DNA from: Chrysaora quinquecirrha
Lineage: Eukaryota; Cnidaria; Scyphozoa; Semaeostomeae; Pelagiidae
Direction of reading: 5' to 3'
Length of the DNA stretch: 64,000 bases
NCBI GenBank assembly: GCA_014526335.1
Contig: JACTAT010000010.1
Coordinates: 3,977,253-4,041,252, forward strand
Part shown: piece after piece, positions 9,132 to 21,257 of the stretch
Numbering within the stretch: the first letter of the stretch is position 1
How the letters are laid out: the number at the start of each line of letters is the position of its first letter
Program-made: the position numbers and the translations under genes
The notes under the pieces: model-generated
Database searches by the model: none
Told to the model about the DNA's origin: nothing
The model's input: only the letters and a program-made list of their open reading frames with translations

Positions 9132-12100
9132 GATTGGTGCGTAATTTTTCCGTAAATAGAAGAGCCTCAAGCAGAACTCTGTTGTATGGTTGGGGATCTT
9201 GTGATAGCAATGAGCTTGGAAAACACCACAAAACAAATGACATTGTGTCTCCCATTATTATAAATGTTCAAGAAGAGGTAAAAAGCAAACTTTTGGGCCA
9301 CCAACAATCTACAGACACTAAAATCGGCCTGTTGAGTATTGATTTCCCCATCCCCAGACTGCTTTTTTAACCTGCTACAGCAGTTTACTGAGATCCTAGC
9401 AAATGGATCATTTCACACCACTTCACCACTTCACATAATTTCATAGCCATAGCTGGTGCTAGAACCTCCACCTCAGTGAGCTTCTGACATCAGGAGCCAG
9501 CGGGATTAGACCAAATGCCACAGAACCTTCAAAGAGTTGCCAAGAGACCAGTTTTTTAAAAAATTGCACCATGTAGTATAGACTGAAAGGTCGGAAAATC
9601 TTTTCAATGGAAACTTAGCAGGCCAACATAAAACCCTACCCCCGTTGTGACGTAAACTAGCTCTTTACCCTAACATTTAACTAATGCAAATGCTTAAACT
9701 AAGCAATTGTTTTCCCTTACACTACCAATACTCACAGCAAAAAGCTTGTTAATTTTTTTGTATTTATCAAGTGAACTTCTTTTCAAGCTAGCTTCATTAA
9801 GTTGTGGATATGGGACAACATTCCTGATAAGGAGAAATCAAAATGGAGCCATTGGTTTTGGTCTGAATACAGTTGGTCAGCTTGGTACAAAGAATGACAC
9901 TGATGGTAAGACAAATCTAGTAAAGATGAAATCTACTTAAATACTTGTGAAAATTGTGATAGCTTTTGATGTGAAAAGAATTAAGGTGGCTAGCTTTTCC
10001 TGCCAGCTGCCTTCCATCAGCATAGATCTTATATAATATACTATTTGATTGGATCTTCTGCCAGCAGTATAGCCAGGAAACTGTGGTTCATCTGAAATGT
10101 GACTGAGGAATGCATCTAACAGTACTTTGACCTGAGCACCATGAACTGTGAACATATTGAGGCACTGGGAGAATGCCAAGGCAGTGGGGTAGAGGCAAAC
10201 AATTTGGGTCAATGCAATAAGAATATAAAATAATTTGGCCATTTTACAAAGACAAGGGGCAGCCAGCCCCATTACCCCTGTGATTCTAGTGCCCCTTTGA
10301 ACACAAATAGAAAATGCTAAACAAAAGCAATCTGAATTGTCTCTGTGGCTATTAATGAGCTTTTCTCCTTTCTATGAATCGCCAATGAAGAAGTAACTTT
10401 GGATCATGTTATAAGAAAGCTTTCATGTGGAAGAGCTCACACATTAGCTGTTTCAACTGATGGAGGTAATATAATTATTACGTATGAATTCCTTGCATTT
10501 GGTATGATTTGATTTAATGTGATTTGATTTGATTTGATTTAATTTGACTTGTTTTTGTTTGATTTGATTTGATTTGATTTGATTTGATGTGATTTGATTT
10601 GATTTGATTTGATTTGAATTGATTTGATTTGATTTGATTTGATTTGATTTGATTTAATTTGGGTTGATTTGAGTTGATTTGAGTTGATTTGAGTTGATTC
10701 CAGTTGAATCAAGTTGATTAAAGTTTATTCAAGTTGATTAAAGTTTATTCAAGTTGACTTGAGATTAGTCAAGTTGATTTGAGTTGAGTAGAGTTTGAAT
10801 TGTGTTGAGCTGAGTTGAGTTGACTTGACTTGTCTTAACTTCACCCACTTTTTCAACCTTAACACCCTTCTTGGTATCTTATATGATATTATTATGAATG
10901 CATTTCTTCTTTAGTTTTTGCTGCTGGCTCTAACATTCAAGGACAATGTGGGTTAGATAAAGATCACCAATTTTGTAAGCAGTTCACGAAGATTCCTCTG
11001 CCATTTGATCATAATACCATCAAACAAGTAAGTCACCTTACCTTGCTTTTAGCATTCCATACCAATGGTATCAGATTATTGCTATACCAAAAATACTAAG
11101 TCTTGCCATATTTGCTAATTCCACATTTCTTTGATTAAACGCTCAAAGCATTTCAAGTTTCCAAACATGAAGAAGGGGTCAGGTGTTCAATGGGGTGTTG
11201 AAAAGAGGATGGTGTTTTTGTATCAAGCCTATGAAGGTCCTACAATTCTCACCGAAAATGCTTGGGCGCTTGGAATTTTTTCACGATTATCGCTTTTAAG
11301 GCCCGGTTTACAATATACCGGTAAGCTCTGGGAGCATCTTGATCTTCATATCGGATAGGGTTGGTGTTTACAGTATGCCAGGGCTATCTGAAACGAACCG
11401 CTCCAAAAATTGGAATGATTTTCACTCCGTTTTGTAAGTGACATGAAAATCATTCCGCTCCAGATGTAATTGACGTTCTCTTGTGAGTGGGGGTTTGTTT
11501 TCTATTGTCTCGGCTATCTGAAAAGTGTAAATGGGTCTATCCGATATGGAAATCCAGACGCCACGATAGCTGTCCGGTATAATGCAAACACTTGCCCTTT
11601 CCGATATGTGCTAAGGCAAGGCAAGGCGCTCCGAAAGCAAAGCTACCCGGTAAAGTGTAAACTGGGCCTAAGACTCATACTCCATCAAGAATCGGTGTTG
11701 GCGAAATAGATGTTATCAGTGGTCCTAACATTGAGACCTCGACCCTGGCTATAAAGTTACCGTAGTTGAAGCTTAAACCCCGGCCTCGCTGAGCTTCTGG
11801 CACCACGTGCCCAGTTGGACTATGCCACAACACCACAGCAACTTCAAAAACATAATGTAAGTTTCATTCAATTTTCGAATGAAGATTTTGATATCTTGGT
11901 ATTTTTTGTAGATCGCTTGTGGACTAGACCATAGTTTAATTCTAACAGCAGAAGGGAGAGTCTTCTCAACGGGCCTTGGAGCCGATGGCCAAACTGGTAA
12001 GGCTGATGCGGTAGTCTGTCTGTGTGGTTGTTTTTTGGTTTTTTGAAAGCGTTATCCAGCTAAATATGAAATTAAGACCATCAACTTGGGTAAGAAAGCA

Positions 12101-15100
12101 AACTAAAAAGTCAAAAATAAATTATCAGCATAAAACCTGTTTTCTCCTAATTATAATTGTGAAAGTGTCTCTAGAAGAATGAAATAACTCCTAAGCGATT
12201 AGCTTTCATTGCCTCATTTGAAAGGTCGTAGTTGCAGACAAGACTCTCGCCACTGCAGGCGGGGCTTTACTAATGATCAGCCAGCAAGCAAGCAAGAAAA
12301 CAAGCAATCTTTATTATGTCAAGGGTCCTTGCAGCTTTACAGTTGATGCGAACCTGCAGTTATTTTCCCCAGACTGATATAATACCGACCTCGGAAGGAT
12401 GGACAGCTGAGTTGATTGTAGGATTATGGAATAGAATACGTGCCAGCAAGATTCGAGTCGATGACCTGCCGATCGTGAGGGCCCGTGAGCCGAACGCCTT
12501 GACCACTCGGCCACTCTGCCTTTGGGAGGAACGCTGGTTTGGGGACCTCCACCCACCCTCGAGGCTGTTACCCAAGCAGGGGAGTATGCACTGGAAATGC
12601 TGTTTGTTTTAAACTTGATTCTATCTTTTCTAGGTATAGGAAGTCATGATTGCCAGTATGGTTTTGTACAGATTACTGGAGAGATAAACAAAGAGAAAAT
12701 AATACAAATATCGACATCTACCGATACCTGTCTGGCATTAACTGGTAAATGTGCTGCTTTCTTGTCATTGTTCCAAAATACAATGCCTGCCAAAAGTCCT
12801 AGAATACTTAATTTTCCACCTCTGTCTTTTGATTTTTGTCGAGCGAACCCTTTTTCGACCTACTTTTGTTCTACAGTAAAACATTTTTGTTGGCCTTTTT
12901 TTAGATAGTTCTACAATTTATGGATGGGGTAACAATGAGCAAGGCCAGGTATCATGGCAGAACGATGAAAAACAGGTATATATTATTGCTAGTTCTAACT
13001 GCAATACACACTTTTTTTATAAGAATATCCTAATTTTTGCCGAGGCTCGAACTTTTCCATGGTTATTCTTAAATTTTCATTGTTCTTTGGCAATTTTGAG
13101 CCTGAATATTCTTATAGACCGTATTCTTATAAAAAAAGTGTGTAAATAGGGAAGAAAACACATTTCTCATTGCCCGATGATGGGAGACGGATCTCTCCCG
13201 AAACGTTGCGCTACTAAATATCAAAGAATTGTCGTGATAAGTGGTGGCTATCCTCATGTCTTATGCACGTTTTTTCTATAAGAACAAAGTATATAAGAAC
13301 ATAAGGCTTCAGAAGCTGAAATGTTAAGAACATGCTAAGAACATAACAAGGCTTTGTGAAGCTAGAAACATTAGAATTTACATAGTCAATAGAATAAGAA
13401 TTTACTTTCTTAAGTGGCGCTGTCCTGCTCTCCACTCTAGAAAACAGGTGAACTATCAGTCATTGTGACTATATGTGAAATTTTCATATATGCGTCCCTT
13501 TTCATAGCAATTATCATCTAATTTGAAAAACAACAGCTTTTTAAAAGCAAGAAAATCAAGAACATGTTAAGAACATTTTGAGCCTTCAAATCGGAAAAAT
13601 TAAAAACATTGCATGGCTTTCTTCAATTTCAGTGTTCTTATAAAAAAACGTGTATAGTTCTGACTGTCTGCAATGTTGACATTAACCTGGCTTAAGGAAT
13701 TTCAAGTACTGAGCCTTAGCCGAAATTCCTTATAAAAATGCTTGTTCTAGGGTGCTAACAATTCTATCTGTTTTTGTGAATCTGCCTTGTGTTTTTAGGT
13801 TTGTAACCGAGTAGTCACGCTGCTCAGGAAAGCGATTTTTTAATTTTGCGCGAGCACACATCCGCTACAGACAGTGTTTTCTAAATTTTTCATTGAGAAA
13901 TGTGAAACCTAATACGAAACGCATGTTTTTCTGTCCGTTTTATCCAACAACTATGTATTATGGACGAGCTAAAACAAGAAAAACCTGATGTGAACCTAAA
14001 TTGAATAATTGAATTTGGCTGGAAAGAAAGGTCTTTCAGCTGTTTTTTCTAGCTGAATATGTATGATGTGTGACGGAGGAAATCAACTATAGTGAGAAAA
14101 TAACAGCGACGAAATTGAAAAAAGCTTCTATTTCTCAAGGAAACATGTGGGACTTAGAAGGTTTCCTTCAAAATTTTGGAAAACCTTGTAGATCACAGTT
14201 GCCCAGTATGGAGTAGATTTAAATATGAAATAGGCTTGCTTCACTGCTCGTTTTCCAAAGTCAAAGGGTTATTCTCCTCCGCAGCGTCCTTAACTTTGCG
14301 CAGTCTTGAAGTAAAGTCGTCGAAAACGAAATAATCGATAAAATATTAGGATGCTGCGAAGGAGCCTTGACAGAAGAGTACCTTCTGCAGAATGCATTTC
14401 CTCTGGAGTTGGTGAATTCCTTGGATTATTATATTTGTATGGCTTGGTATACTTATGGTAGTGGGGGGTGACAGCTTCCCGGTACGCCGGTACAGAGCAC
14501 CCGGCTCACGGTACGGCAGGCTAAAAATCCACCTGGTGCGGTACAAACGCTACCTGCTACATGGTACACTTGAAAATCAGAGCCATAACATGCGCATGCA
14601 TGAAAACTGGTACACCGGTACATTGTCACCAAAACTGACCACTACACTTGCAAAATAGCTGGTACAGCGGTACATTGATCTTAGCTGTCACCTCCCACTA
14701 TGGTTCTTGATAAAATAAAAGGCGTGTAGCGCCGCTGTCGATGCTGCTGGGCACTTTCAAGCCTTGTCTAGTGGTGTAGTATTTTAAATTTTTGAACATT
14801 CGAACTCTGGGTTTTTTATAAAGAGTTTTTATAAAAACACATGTATCATAAGGCCCTGGACAGATGAACTGAACATTCACTGAACTTCAAAGTTCACTGA
14901 AAAATCCAGTTCATTTGACAACCTTTTTCGGAGTAAAATGTTTGGTGAACAAAATTTGTTCAGTGGTATATTCAGTTCATTTGGCCACTCAACTGAACAA
15001 AGACTGGACATTTATCCGATATACGGCAACTTTCTCAGTTGTAAAGTAGAAATCTCGAATTTCGCGCCAAAATAATAGCATGAAAAAGAGGCTGAAGAAG

Positions 15101-16857
15101 TTCAGCAGTGAAATGTTCAGTTCATTTGCCCAGGGCCTAAAAATATTCCAATTTCTTTCAACAGGTATCGTTACCAGTCAAAGTGGAAATTGCGCCAGGA
15201 TTGAATGAGGAAATAATGAAAGTCTTCGCAGGTGGCTCTTTCTCAGCTTTCACAACAAGTATGCTCAATTAAAATCCTATTTTCATAGCGTTTAATTAAA
15301 AGTCTTATGCCCCTTGGTAGAGCTCTAGACGTTTCACTAGAAGAACAGAAGAGTGCGTTTTTTCGTGACTTTTATCTCTTCTTTAATTTCTGAAAAAGTA
15401 GTTTCAGACGATTCCGGACGACGGAGAACAGAAGAGTGCCTGATTTTGACAATTTCTCTGCGTGACTGGCGGCCCTAAAGCTCAAAATTGCGAGCATTTG
15501 GCCGGAGCTTAAGGCTGTGATCAAACGACCAAATATTGTTTGTCAAGCATGGCAAATTGGCCACTTTTGAAAACATTACTCGATAAACCTCTAGCAGAGT
15601 TCCAGAACGTTGGACATGTTCTTGCCAACTCAGGGGCGTTGTGGTTTCAAGAATACGGCCGGAGAAATTTTTAAAATAAGTGGGCCAGTTTTTTCCGGAA
15701 TAGAAAGTTTCTATGGGATGGGTGAAAGCGGGACGGCTAAGAAGCCTACATAGGCATCCCTTGTCAATAAAATGATTAATTAACAGAAGCAAAGTAAATC
15801 CATAGAACTGCAAAAACAAGAATGCAGCGAGGCAGTAACATTTTTCTACAGCAACGCTATAGAAGAGTTACCGTTTCTGTCGCATTTTTTATCTACAGTA
15901 CAGAACATAAAAGATGAAATCTGTGTTCCAAGTTCAATAATTTCCTAAAGGCCCTTCCAGTGGACCTGAGGCTTCAGCCTTAGTGGACCTGAGGTCTACC
16001 GCGACCGCGATCAACTGTATTCTATAAGTTCTGATAAGTTGTCATCTTTATTAACTGTTGCCTTTTCTTATAAATTTATAAGTTTGACATGTCGACTTAA
16101 AGACAGTTCATTGGCGTTAGTTCTTGGTAGGTCGCATGTTGTTAAAATGCAATCTTATCTTATTTTGTCGCAAAGTCAATTCAATTTTCTCTCATTATAA
16201 GTACCAAGCAAGCTTAATTTGACCTTGCGATCCATATGCATGAGTTTTTTACGTATATCCTGATGTAAACACTGTATCACAGTGGGCCGTCGTCCGGTGT
16301 CATTGGAAATAAATAAATTTTAATCACGTCGAGGAAGCGAAAGTCTCTTTCTTTCGTTGTTAACGGAGAAATTATTTATTTTGAGGTCACTAAATGCAAT
16401 ATACAACAAATTATGTTGATTTTATGCTGTGAAGCTTTATTTTGGCTACTTTATACTAGTCTTTATTCTAAGTAGCTTATAATTTTCTCTTTAGCATAAT
16501 CGTCACCTGCTGTTCGCAATATGCAATATCATCTGCCGTCGTCGTTGTCATTGTCATCATTATCATCATCGTTGCTATCATCATCATCATAATCAATGAT
16601 GATGATAAACATTATCATCATCAGCATCATCGCCAGCATCATCATCGCCAGCATCATCATCATCATCAACATCATCATCAGCATGATTATCATCTTCATC
16701 ATCGTCATCATCATCATCATCTTCTTCATCATCAATGACGATCATAAAGACCATCATCTTCATCTTTATCGTCATCATCATCTTCATCATCGTCATCAAC
16801 ATCATCATCATCATCAATGACGATCATAAAGAACATCATCTTCATCATCGTCATCAA

Positions 16858-16895
<38 letters not shown>

Positions 16896-19811
16896 ACATC
16901 ATCAACATCATCATCAGCATGATTATCATCTTCATCATCGTCATCATCATCATCATCTTCTTCATCATCAATGACGATCATAAAGACCATCATCTTCATC
17001 TTTATCGTCATCATCATCTTCATCATCGTCATCAACATCATCATCATCATCAATGACGATCATAAAGAACATCATCATTATCAAAATCATCATCACCGTC
17101 ATTATGATCATCGTCAGCATCATCATCATCATCATCATCATCAGCATCATCATCATCACCATCATCATCATCTTCAGCATCATCAACATCACCATTATCA
17201 TCATCACAATACCAATCAATGCCAATCAATCCTAATAGTATCATCCTAATTTGCCAATCAATCCTAATTGTATCATCCTAATGTTTTGAAAACCTCATGT
17301 AAAATGATTGAACCTCTAATAAAAATTTTCAAGAACGTTATTTTTTATTCAATTCTTGTGTTATAGATGCTGATATATATGTGACTGGCTACGGTGCCCT
17401 CGGCCTTGGAAAAGATACCATCGAAGCGCATACATATAAAAGAATCAACCACAGTCAAGAAGTGGAAACATTTCCAAACTCTCTGGTGGTCCGGATTATA
17501 TGGCTGCGCTTACAGGTAAGTCAATTGAATTTTCTCATTCACTGCTTAACGTGTGAGCTTTTGTCATGCATAAAAAGTGGGTCTGCCAATCCCCTTTGGC
17601 CATGTCTCTAAACGTTGCTTGAACAAGCAAAATACAGTACAATGTAATAGCTAAATTGGCAACATGATGTTTTTGAAAAAGTTGAACAAAATTGCAAAAC
17701 ACGATAATTGATTGATAAGCATTGGTTTTCAACGTGGCAAATGTTTGGTCACGTCACAAAACTTTGTTCACCAAACATTCATTGCTCGCGTAATTGAAAA
17801 ACTTCAGACTAATCGAATTCTACGTGCGATGTAGCTAAACCATCAAACATTGCTTGTAAATCAAATTTCAGCAATGTTTGACAAAAAAAGTTGGACCGTT
17901 TTCCCAGAGCATAATGGAGAAAATAGAGAAGACGAACTGAACTTTTTATACTAGTCATAGCATATCGTTATGCTTGTTAAATTGCTTTTTTATGTTTTTT
18001 CAGAAATATTGCTCAGCAGATTCTGCTTTAGAGCAATGTTTGTGACGTTGCCAAACGGTGAAACATTACTCGTAAAACAAATCTCAAATGTTTGACCAAC
18101 AATGTTTGACCGTTTGGTCAGGCCCTTTAGTCAATTCTGATACATTGGTTTCCCTAAAGTACGTCTCGTTTAACTTCTAAGGTTCTAATAAGAACCTGGG
18201 CAAGAATCAAATTGCATGACCTAAGGCCCTGGCGAAACGATCAAACATTGTTGGTCCAACATTTTAAATTTGCTGTACAAAAAATGTTTGACCCTTTGGC
18301 CACGTCCAAAAACATTGCTTGACAAGCAAAAGTAACAAACTTGGTGGCGTGATGTTTTAGAAAAATGTCAAAAATATTTTTTGCTTGCTGGGCGAACAAT
18401 GTTTTTGGGCATGGCCAAACGGTCAAACATTTTGCTTGACAAACAAATCTCAAATGTTGGACCAACAATGTTTGATCGTTTGGCCAGGGCCTAAGACGGG
18501 CATTAACTGACAAGATTTGACTAGCAAATTTTGGTTTCTTTTCTCATATTAGTAAGCCAAGCTTTATAGCTAGCCGGAGATGTCTGCATTGATGATTACG
18601 ATTCTCGATTTTACGTTGATTTTGATAAATCTAATCTAAAAAACAAGCACATTTGAATCTCTTATAATCTATTTCTCAGTTATGTTAATTCTGGTCGACT
18701 GTATTATTAATTTTTTTCTCTGCAAAGCTGAGTTTGTTTTGTAAATCATAGTAATCCTTGCGGACTGAATCTGTGGGATCCCTTCACGTGTTTTCAATCA
18801 TTTATTATATCTTATATACTTCTTTAAGATAAGACGGGTATTTAGTGTTTTCTCTAGTTGTTATTGTTAATAAGCACCTGCATAGAAAGTAGGGAGGTCG
18901 TCGTACAATAAATTCTCCAATCACCCCCCCCCCCTTGTACAAGGCCTACCCTTATAACTTTGGGATTTTAAATTGCTACTAATCCCCCGCTCTCAAATAA
19001 ACCGAAACCCTGGCCCTCAAACTGCCGTAATTGATTTTAAAGACACCAATATTGATTGATTTATCTAAAACTCCGTTGTTGTAGATACTGGAAAACTGCT
19101 TACTTGGGGCAGGGGAAATCACGGAAGACTCGGCCATGGAACAACTGAAGATCAGTATTTTCCGAAAATGGTGCTTAACCCTTAATTTAATTTTTTGCTC
19201 TTCTTTTCTTCCGATGCATATAACAAGACTCTGCGAAGAAAGCCATTGAAATGTTTGCCTATTTCCTACTGGCCTCCTCAGTTATGCTTCCACTAAACGA
19301 CTTTTCATAGAAGCTGGCATCTTGAGTTATTTGTACCAGAAGTTCTTTTAGAATATGAGATGTTGAAGCAAATTTGTATTATTCTAATCTAATATATATA
19401 AATAAAGTTGGAATGATCTCACCAAAATCTTGCGCTGTGTAGAAATCAATTCAGAAATTACTCGTAAATTTGTGTGAGCTCATATAACTCAAAAATCATC
19501 TAACTAACTAAAATCTATTTACAATAATCAAATGAAACAAGGCAGTTGTTAAGAGATGCAGAGATAAATAAAAGCGAGTGTGAAGTAAAGAAAAGTGCAA
19601 GTGTTAACGAGGAGGAATAAGTAAGGAAATGTGAAACAAAAGAGAAGTGACATGCATAGCTACGGTGTTGCTATCGCTGCATACTGCTCTGGCCTATATA
19701 ACTTGGTATCTTTCGATTTAGGTTTCATTGCATGGGCTAGTGTTAGACTTTGCGTGTGGAGTTGATCATATGGTTGCCATCGTCGAACGCGGGGATAAGG
19801 TGATGGCTTGA
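9132..19811 (+). CDS. RCC1L: RCC1-like mitochondrial protein (RCC1L/WBSCR16), 5' incomplete
   Basis: Known family role: an RCC1 beta-propeller in mitochondria, linked to mitoribosome assembly and to OPA1 as exchange factor. Exons: 9132-9277, 9788-9905, 10391-10465, 10915-11027, 11912-11996, 12634-12744, 12905-12975, 15165-15258, 17367-17515, 19085-19170 and 19722-19811; all phases agree except one. RCC1-type blades are visible in order: LYGWGSCDSNELG, LSCGYG with GFGLNTVGQLG, LSCGRAHTLAV, AAGSNIQGQCG, ACGLDHSLILT with GLGADGQTG, YGWGNNEQGQ, TGYGALGLGKD, WGRGNHGRLGHG, and the ending FACGVDHMVAIVE. The DQYFP segment and the final CGVDHMV match RCC1L better than RCC1. The Arg/Ser-rich start (LVRNFSVNRRASSR) looks like part of a mitochondrial targeting peptide. 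The first coding exon is not identified. Exon 10 (17367-17515) is 149 nt but needs 150: its start reads in one frame and NISKLSGGPDYMAALT in another, so one base is missing, probably near the AAAA run at about 17435. The exon 11 donor (GTGCTT) is weak. Confidence 0.9.
9385..9540 (-). repeat. SINE family 4 copy
   Basis: Complement of the family with gtggtgtcagaagctcagcgagg (here ctcagtgagcttctgacatcaggagccagc). It is in an RCC1L intron. Copies lie at 6.6, 11.7, 57.7 and 63.9 kb. Confidence 0.6.
10505..10830. repeat. (GATTT)n microsatellite
   Basis: Pentanucleotide TTGATTTGATTTGATT array, grading on its right side into TTGAGTTGATT and AAGTTGATT variants. It is within an RCC1L intron, just upstream of the exon at 10915. 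Confidence 0.95.
11300..11668. mobile_element. GGCCCGGTTTACA MITE with TAA duplication
   Basis: Left end GGCCCGGTTTACA and right end TGTAAACTGGGCC are inverted, flanked by TAA at 11297-11299 and 11669-11671. A 3-bp TAA/TTA duplication is typical of PIF/Harbinger. 369 bp, non-coding; the short ORFs inside are incidental. Confidence 0.85.
11725..11840 (-). repeat. SINE family 4 copy
   Basis: Reads, as complement, gtggcatagtccaactgggcacgtggtgccagaagctcagcgaggccggggtttaag, the clearest copy of this family in the window. It lies about 75 bp from an RCC1L exon. Confidence 0.65.
12378..12545 (-). repeat. tRNA-derived SINE, family 3
   Basis: On the minus strand it has an A box TGGCCGAGTGG followed by AAGGCGTTCGGCTC and a B-box-like GACTCGAATC, an arrangement like a Leu/Ser-type tRNA. 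No tRNA fold of proper length can be drawn, so it is a SINE, inside an RCC1L intron. A second copy is at 38600-38740. Confidence 0.7.
13007..13142. mobile_element. 136-bp TA-flanked MITE
   Basis: Inverted ends CACACTTTTTTTATAAGAAT and ATTCTTATAAAAAAAGTGTG with TA on both sides. Close relative of the 137-bp copy at 29464-29600. RCC1L intron. Confidence 0.85.
13266..13652. mobile_element. CACGTTTTTT-type MITE
   Basis: Left CACGTTTTTTCTATAAGAAC, right GTTCTTATAAAAAAACGTG. The interior has repeated taagaacat phrases. Same superfamily as the CACTC elements but with a CACGT end. The left TA duplication is not clear. RCC1L intron. Confidence 0.75.
14453..14702. mobile_element. GTACCGGTAC-rich MITE
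   Basis: Ends TAGTGGGGGGTGACAGCTT and AGCTGTCACCTCCCACTA are inverted repeats. The interior is full of ggtacaccggtac-type palindromes. About 245 bp, non-coding, in an RCC1L intron. Confidence 0.75.
14852..15137. mobile_element. GGCCCTGG-ended MITE with GTTCAGTTCATTTG arms
   Basis: Left GGCCCTGGACAGATGAACTG, right CAGTTCATTTGCCCAGGGCC, flanked by TAA at 14849-14851 and 15138-15140. The arms are built from GTTCAGTTCA and TTCACTGAAC words. It shares only the terminal GGCCCTGG with the AAACATTG family. It ends 27 bp before an RCC1L exon and so sits in that exon's branch-point region. Confidence 0.9.
16530..17215. repeat. (ATC)n array with 236-bp higher-order units
   Basis: Imperfect TCATCA/TCGTCA repeats of about 690 bp in an RCC1L intron. 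A larger pattern is superposed: the phrase atgacgatcataaaga occurs at 16735, 16814, 16971 and 17050, giving two units of about 236 bp. Reading frames across it are artefacts. Confidence 0.95.
17640..18130. repeat. AAACATTG-family repeats in RCC1L intron
   Basis: Repeated caaacattgcttg and tgtttgaccaacaatgtttgacc words; the right end is TTGGTCAGGGCCC near 18120. Degenerate member(s) of the GGCCCTGG-ended family. Confidence 0.6.
18225..18491. mobile_element. Best-preserved AAACATTG-family MITE, 267 bp
   Basis: Left GGCCCTGGCGAAACGATCAA and right TTGATCGTTTGGCCAGGGCC (as its inverse) with further matching AAACATTGTTGG arms, flanked exactly by TAA at 18222-18224 and 18492-18494. This copy defines the family: PIF/Harbinger-like 3-bp duplication, non-autonomous. 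RCC1L intron. Confidence 0.9.
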
Positions 19812-19971
19812 AAACCTGCAAGGATGTCTCCATCAAATGAAGACAACAAATGTGGTACTTTTGATAATCTTATTAATTTAAACTTTTGTAAGCCTGAGAC
19901 AAAATTATTTATCAATAATGAAATCATTACTGCGAAGGAAATGGTAACATCTTGAACTTGGAACATACTTA

Positions 19972-20495
19972 GACCCTGTCCACACGAGAACGGGACCAGT
20001 TTGGCTCCGTTCTCTTATTTTCATTGTCATCGGCCTACAGTAGCGAAACTCTCGAGAGTTCTAAAAATCTTGCAATCAACTATGAGAACTATTACAACTG
20101 CAGTTAGCAAATAATGAATTTTATTTGGAAAGCTGAGGAGAGAGCATTACCACAGAATTTTGAGCTTAGCTGAGGAAGGTTGTTTGATCACAAGCAAGAA
20201 AGTTGAGAGAAAACTAAATTCGAATTATTGCATGTTTTGATGACGAAAACAACCTCAAATTTATTAAAAAATTTGCCTCGTTTTCTATCCGTACTAATTT
20301 GGATCGAATCCAGGTGTTCACACGAGAGCAAAATGGATCCGATCCAAAAAAGAACGGCTTTTTTATCCGATCCAAAAAAGTACGGATAACGGAGCCAAAC
20401 TAGATCGGATAGTGGCGTTCTCGTGTGCACCGAAGGCCTATCCGTACCAGTTTGGCAGCGGATCCAAATGGATCCGATCTCGTGTGCACGGGGTC
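19972..20495. mobile_element. GACCCTGTCCACACGAG MITE, TTA duplication
   Basis: Left end GACCCTGTCCACACGAGAAC, right end CTCGTGTGCACGGGGTC, flanked by TTA at 19969-19971 and 20496-20498. The interior has several GGATCCGATCC/AAGAACGG words. 524 bp, PIF/Harbinger-like by duplication, no transposase. It starts 160 bp after the RCC1L stop, so it may lie in or near the 3' UTR. Confidence 0.85.
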
Positions 20496-20739
20496 TTAAA
20501 CTTGATAGGCCAAAAAGGTTGTGTAAAGCAGATATATGCATCAATCAGAGGAGTGAAAAACTTTTTTATGAAACAACGATCTTAATTAATATGTTGTCCC
20601 TCATTTCGTAAATTTAAAATCCTCCAAGAAAGTTTCTGTTCTCAAAAATCTAAAAATTACAAAAACATTTCTGTCCTAAAGTACTTTCCGTAAATTTATT
20701 TCTCTGGTTATTTTGCGATTCAGCCACGGTTAGTGTGTG

Positions 20740-20880
20740 TCAAGGGGCAACTCACTCCTCGGAAATCTTCTATACCTTGGTTGGAAATCCTATTATTTTC
20801 ATAGAAATCCCTTGGAATCCCTTTGTTTTAATGGAAATCTCGTGCGCTTGTTTGAAGAGTGAAATGTCCCTCCGTGTCTC
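20740..20880 (-). repeat. GGATTTCCAAGGGATTTC repeat copy
   Basis: Complement of a dispersed repeat with words ggatttccaagggatttcc and a gagtgaattgcccc border. Other copies: 36497-36660, 60668-60810 and 62935-63075. No TIRs recognised; class unknown. Confidence 0.5.
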
Positions 20881-20929
20881 TCGGTGTATGTGTGTGTCTT
20901 AAAAAGAAAAATCGAGGTCGGGGAGTCCC

Positions 20930-21257
20930 AGCTACGCCAGCGTCACAGCCAGTGTCGAGGTCTCGAGCTGTTAATCTACTATTGAGATCCTAGCGACTTG
21001 CGCTAAATACACCATTTCATTTCCCGTTTATCAGCTAGCCTACACATTAATTGCCTGCCGCCTTGGGTTAAATCTCTCTGTTATTGACTTGCGACGCTGA
21101 GACAGAACTTCCTTATTTTACGTTTACTGTGGTCATTTGAACAAACTGTACAGATACTGAAAACATTTCTTAAAACACGCCCAGATAACTTTGAGCGGTG
21201 AGAATTTTGGTTATATCTTTGTTTGTTTTGGAAGCATAAAAAATTAATAGGCTGTGG
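20930..21257. repeat. SINE-4-like fragment and short unique spacer
   Basis: agctacgccagcgtcacagccagtgtcgaggtctcgagctgttaat resembles the SINE family 4 body at 57.7 kb. The remainder (about 21030-21257) has nothing recognisable. Confidence 0.4.

Noticed and set aside
16529..17249. Asp-, His- and Met-rich reading frames
   Set aside because: Translations of the (ATC)n array in an RCC1L intron.
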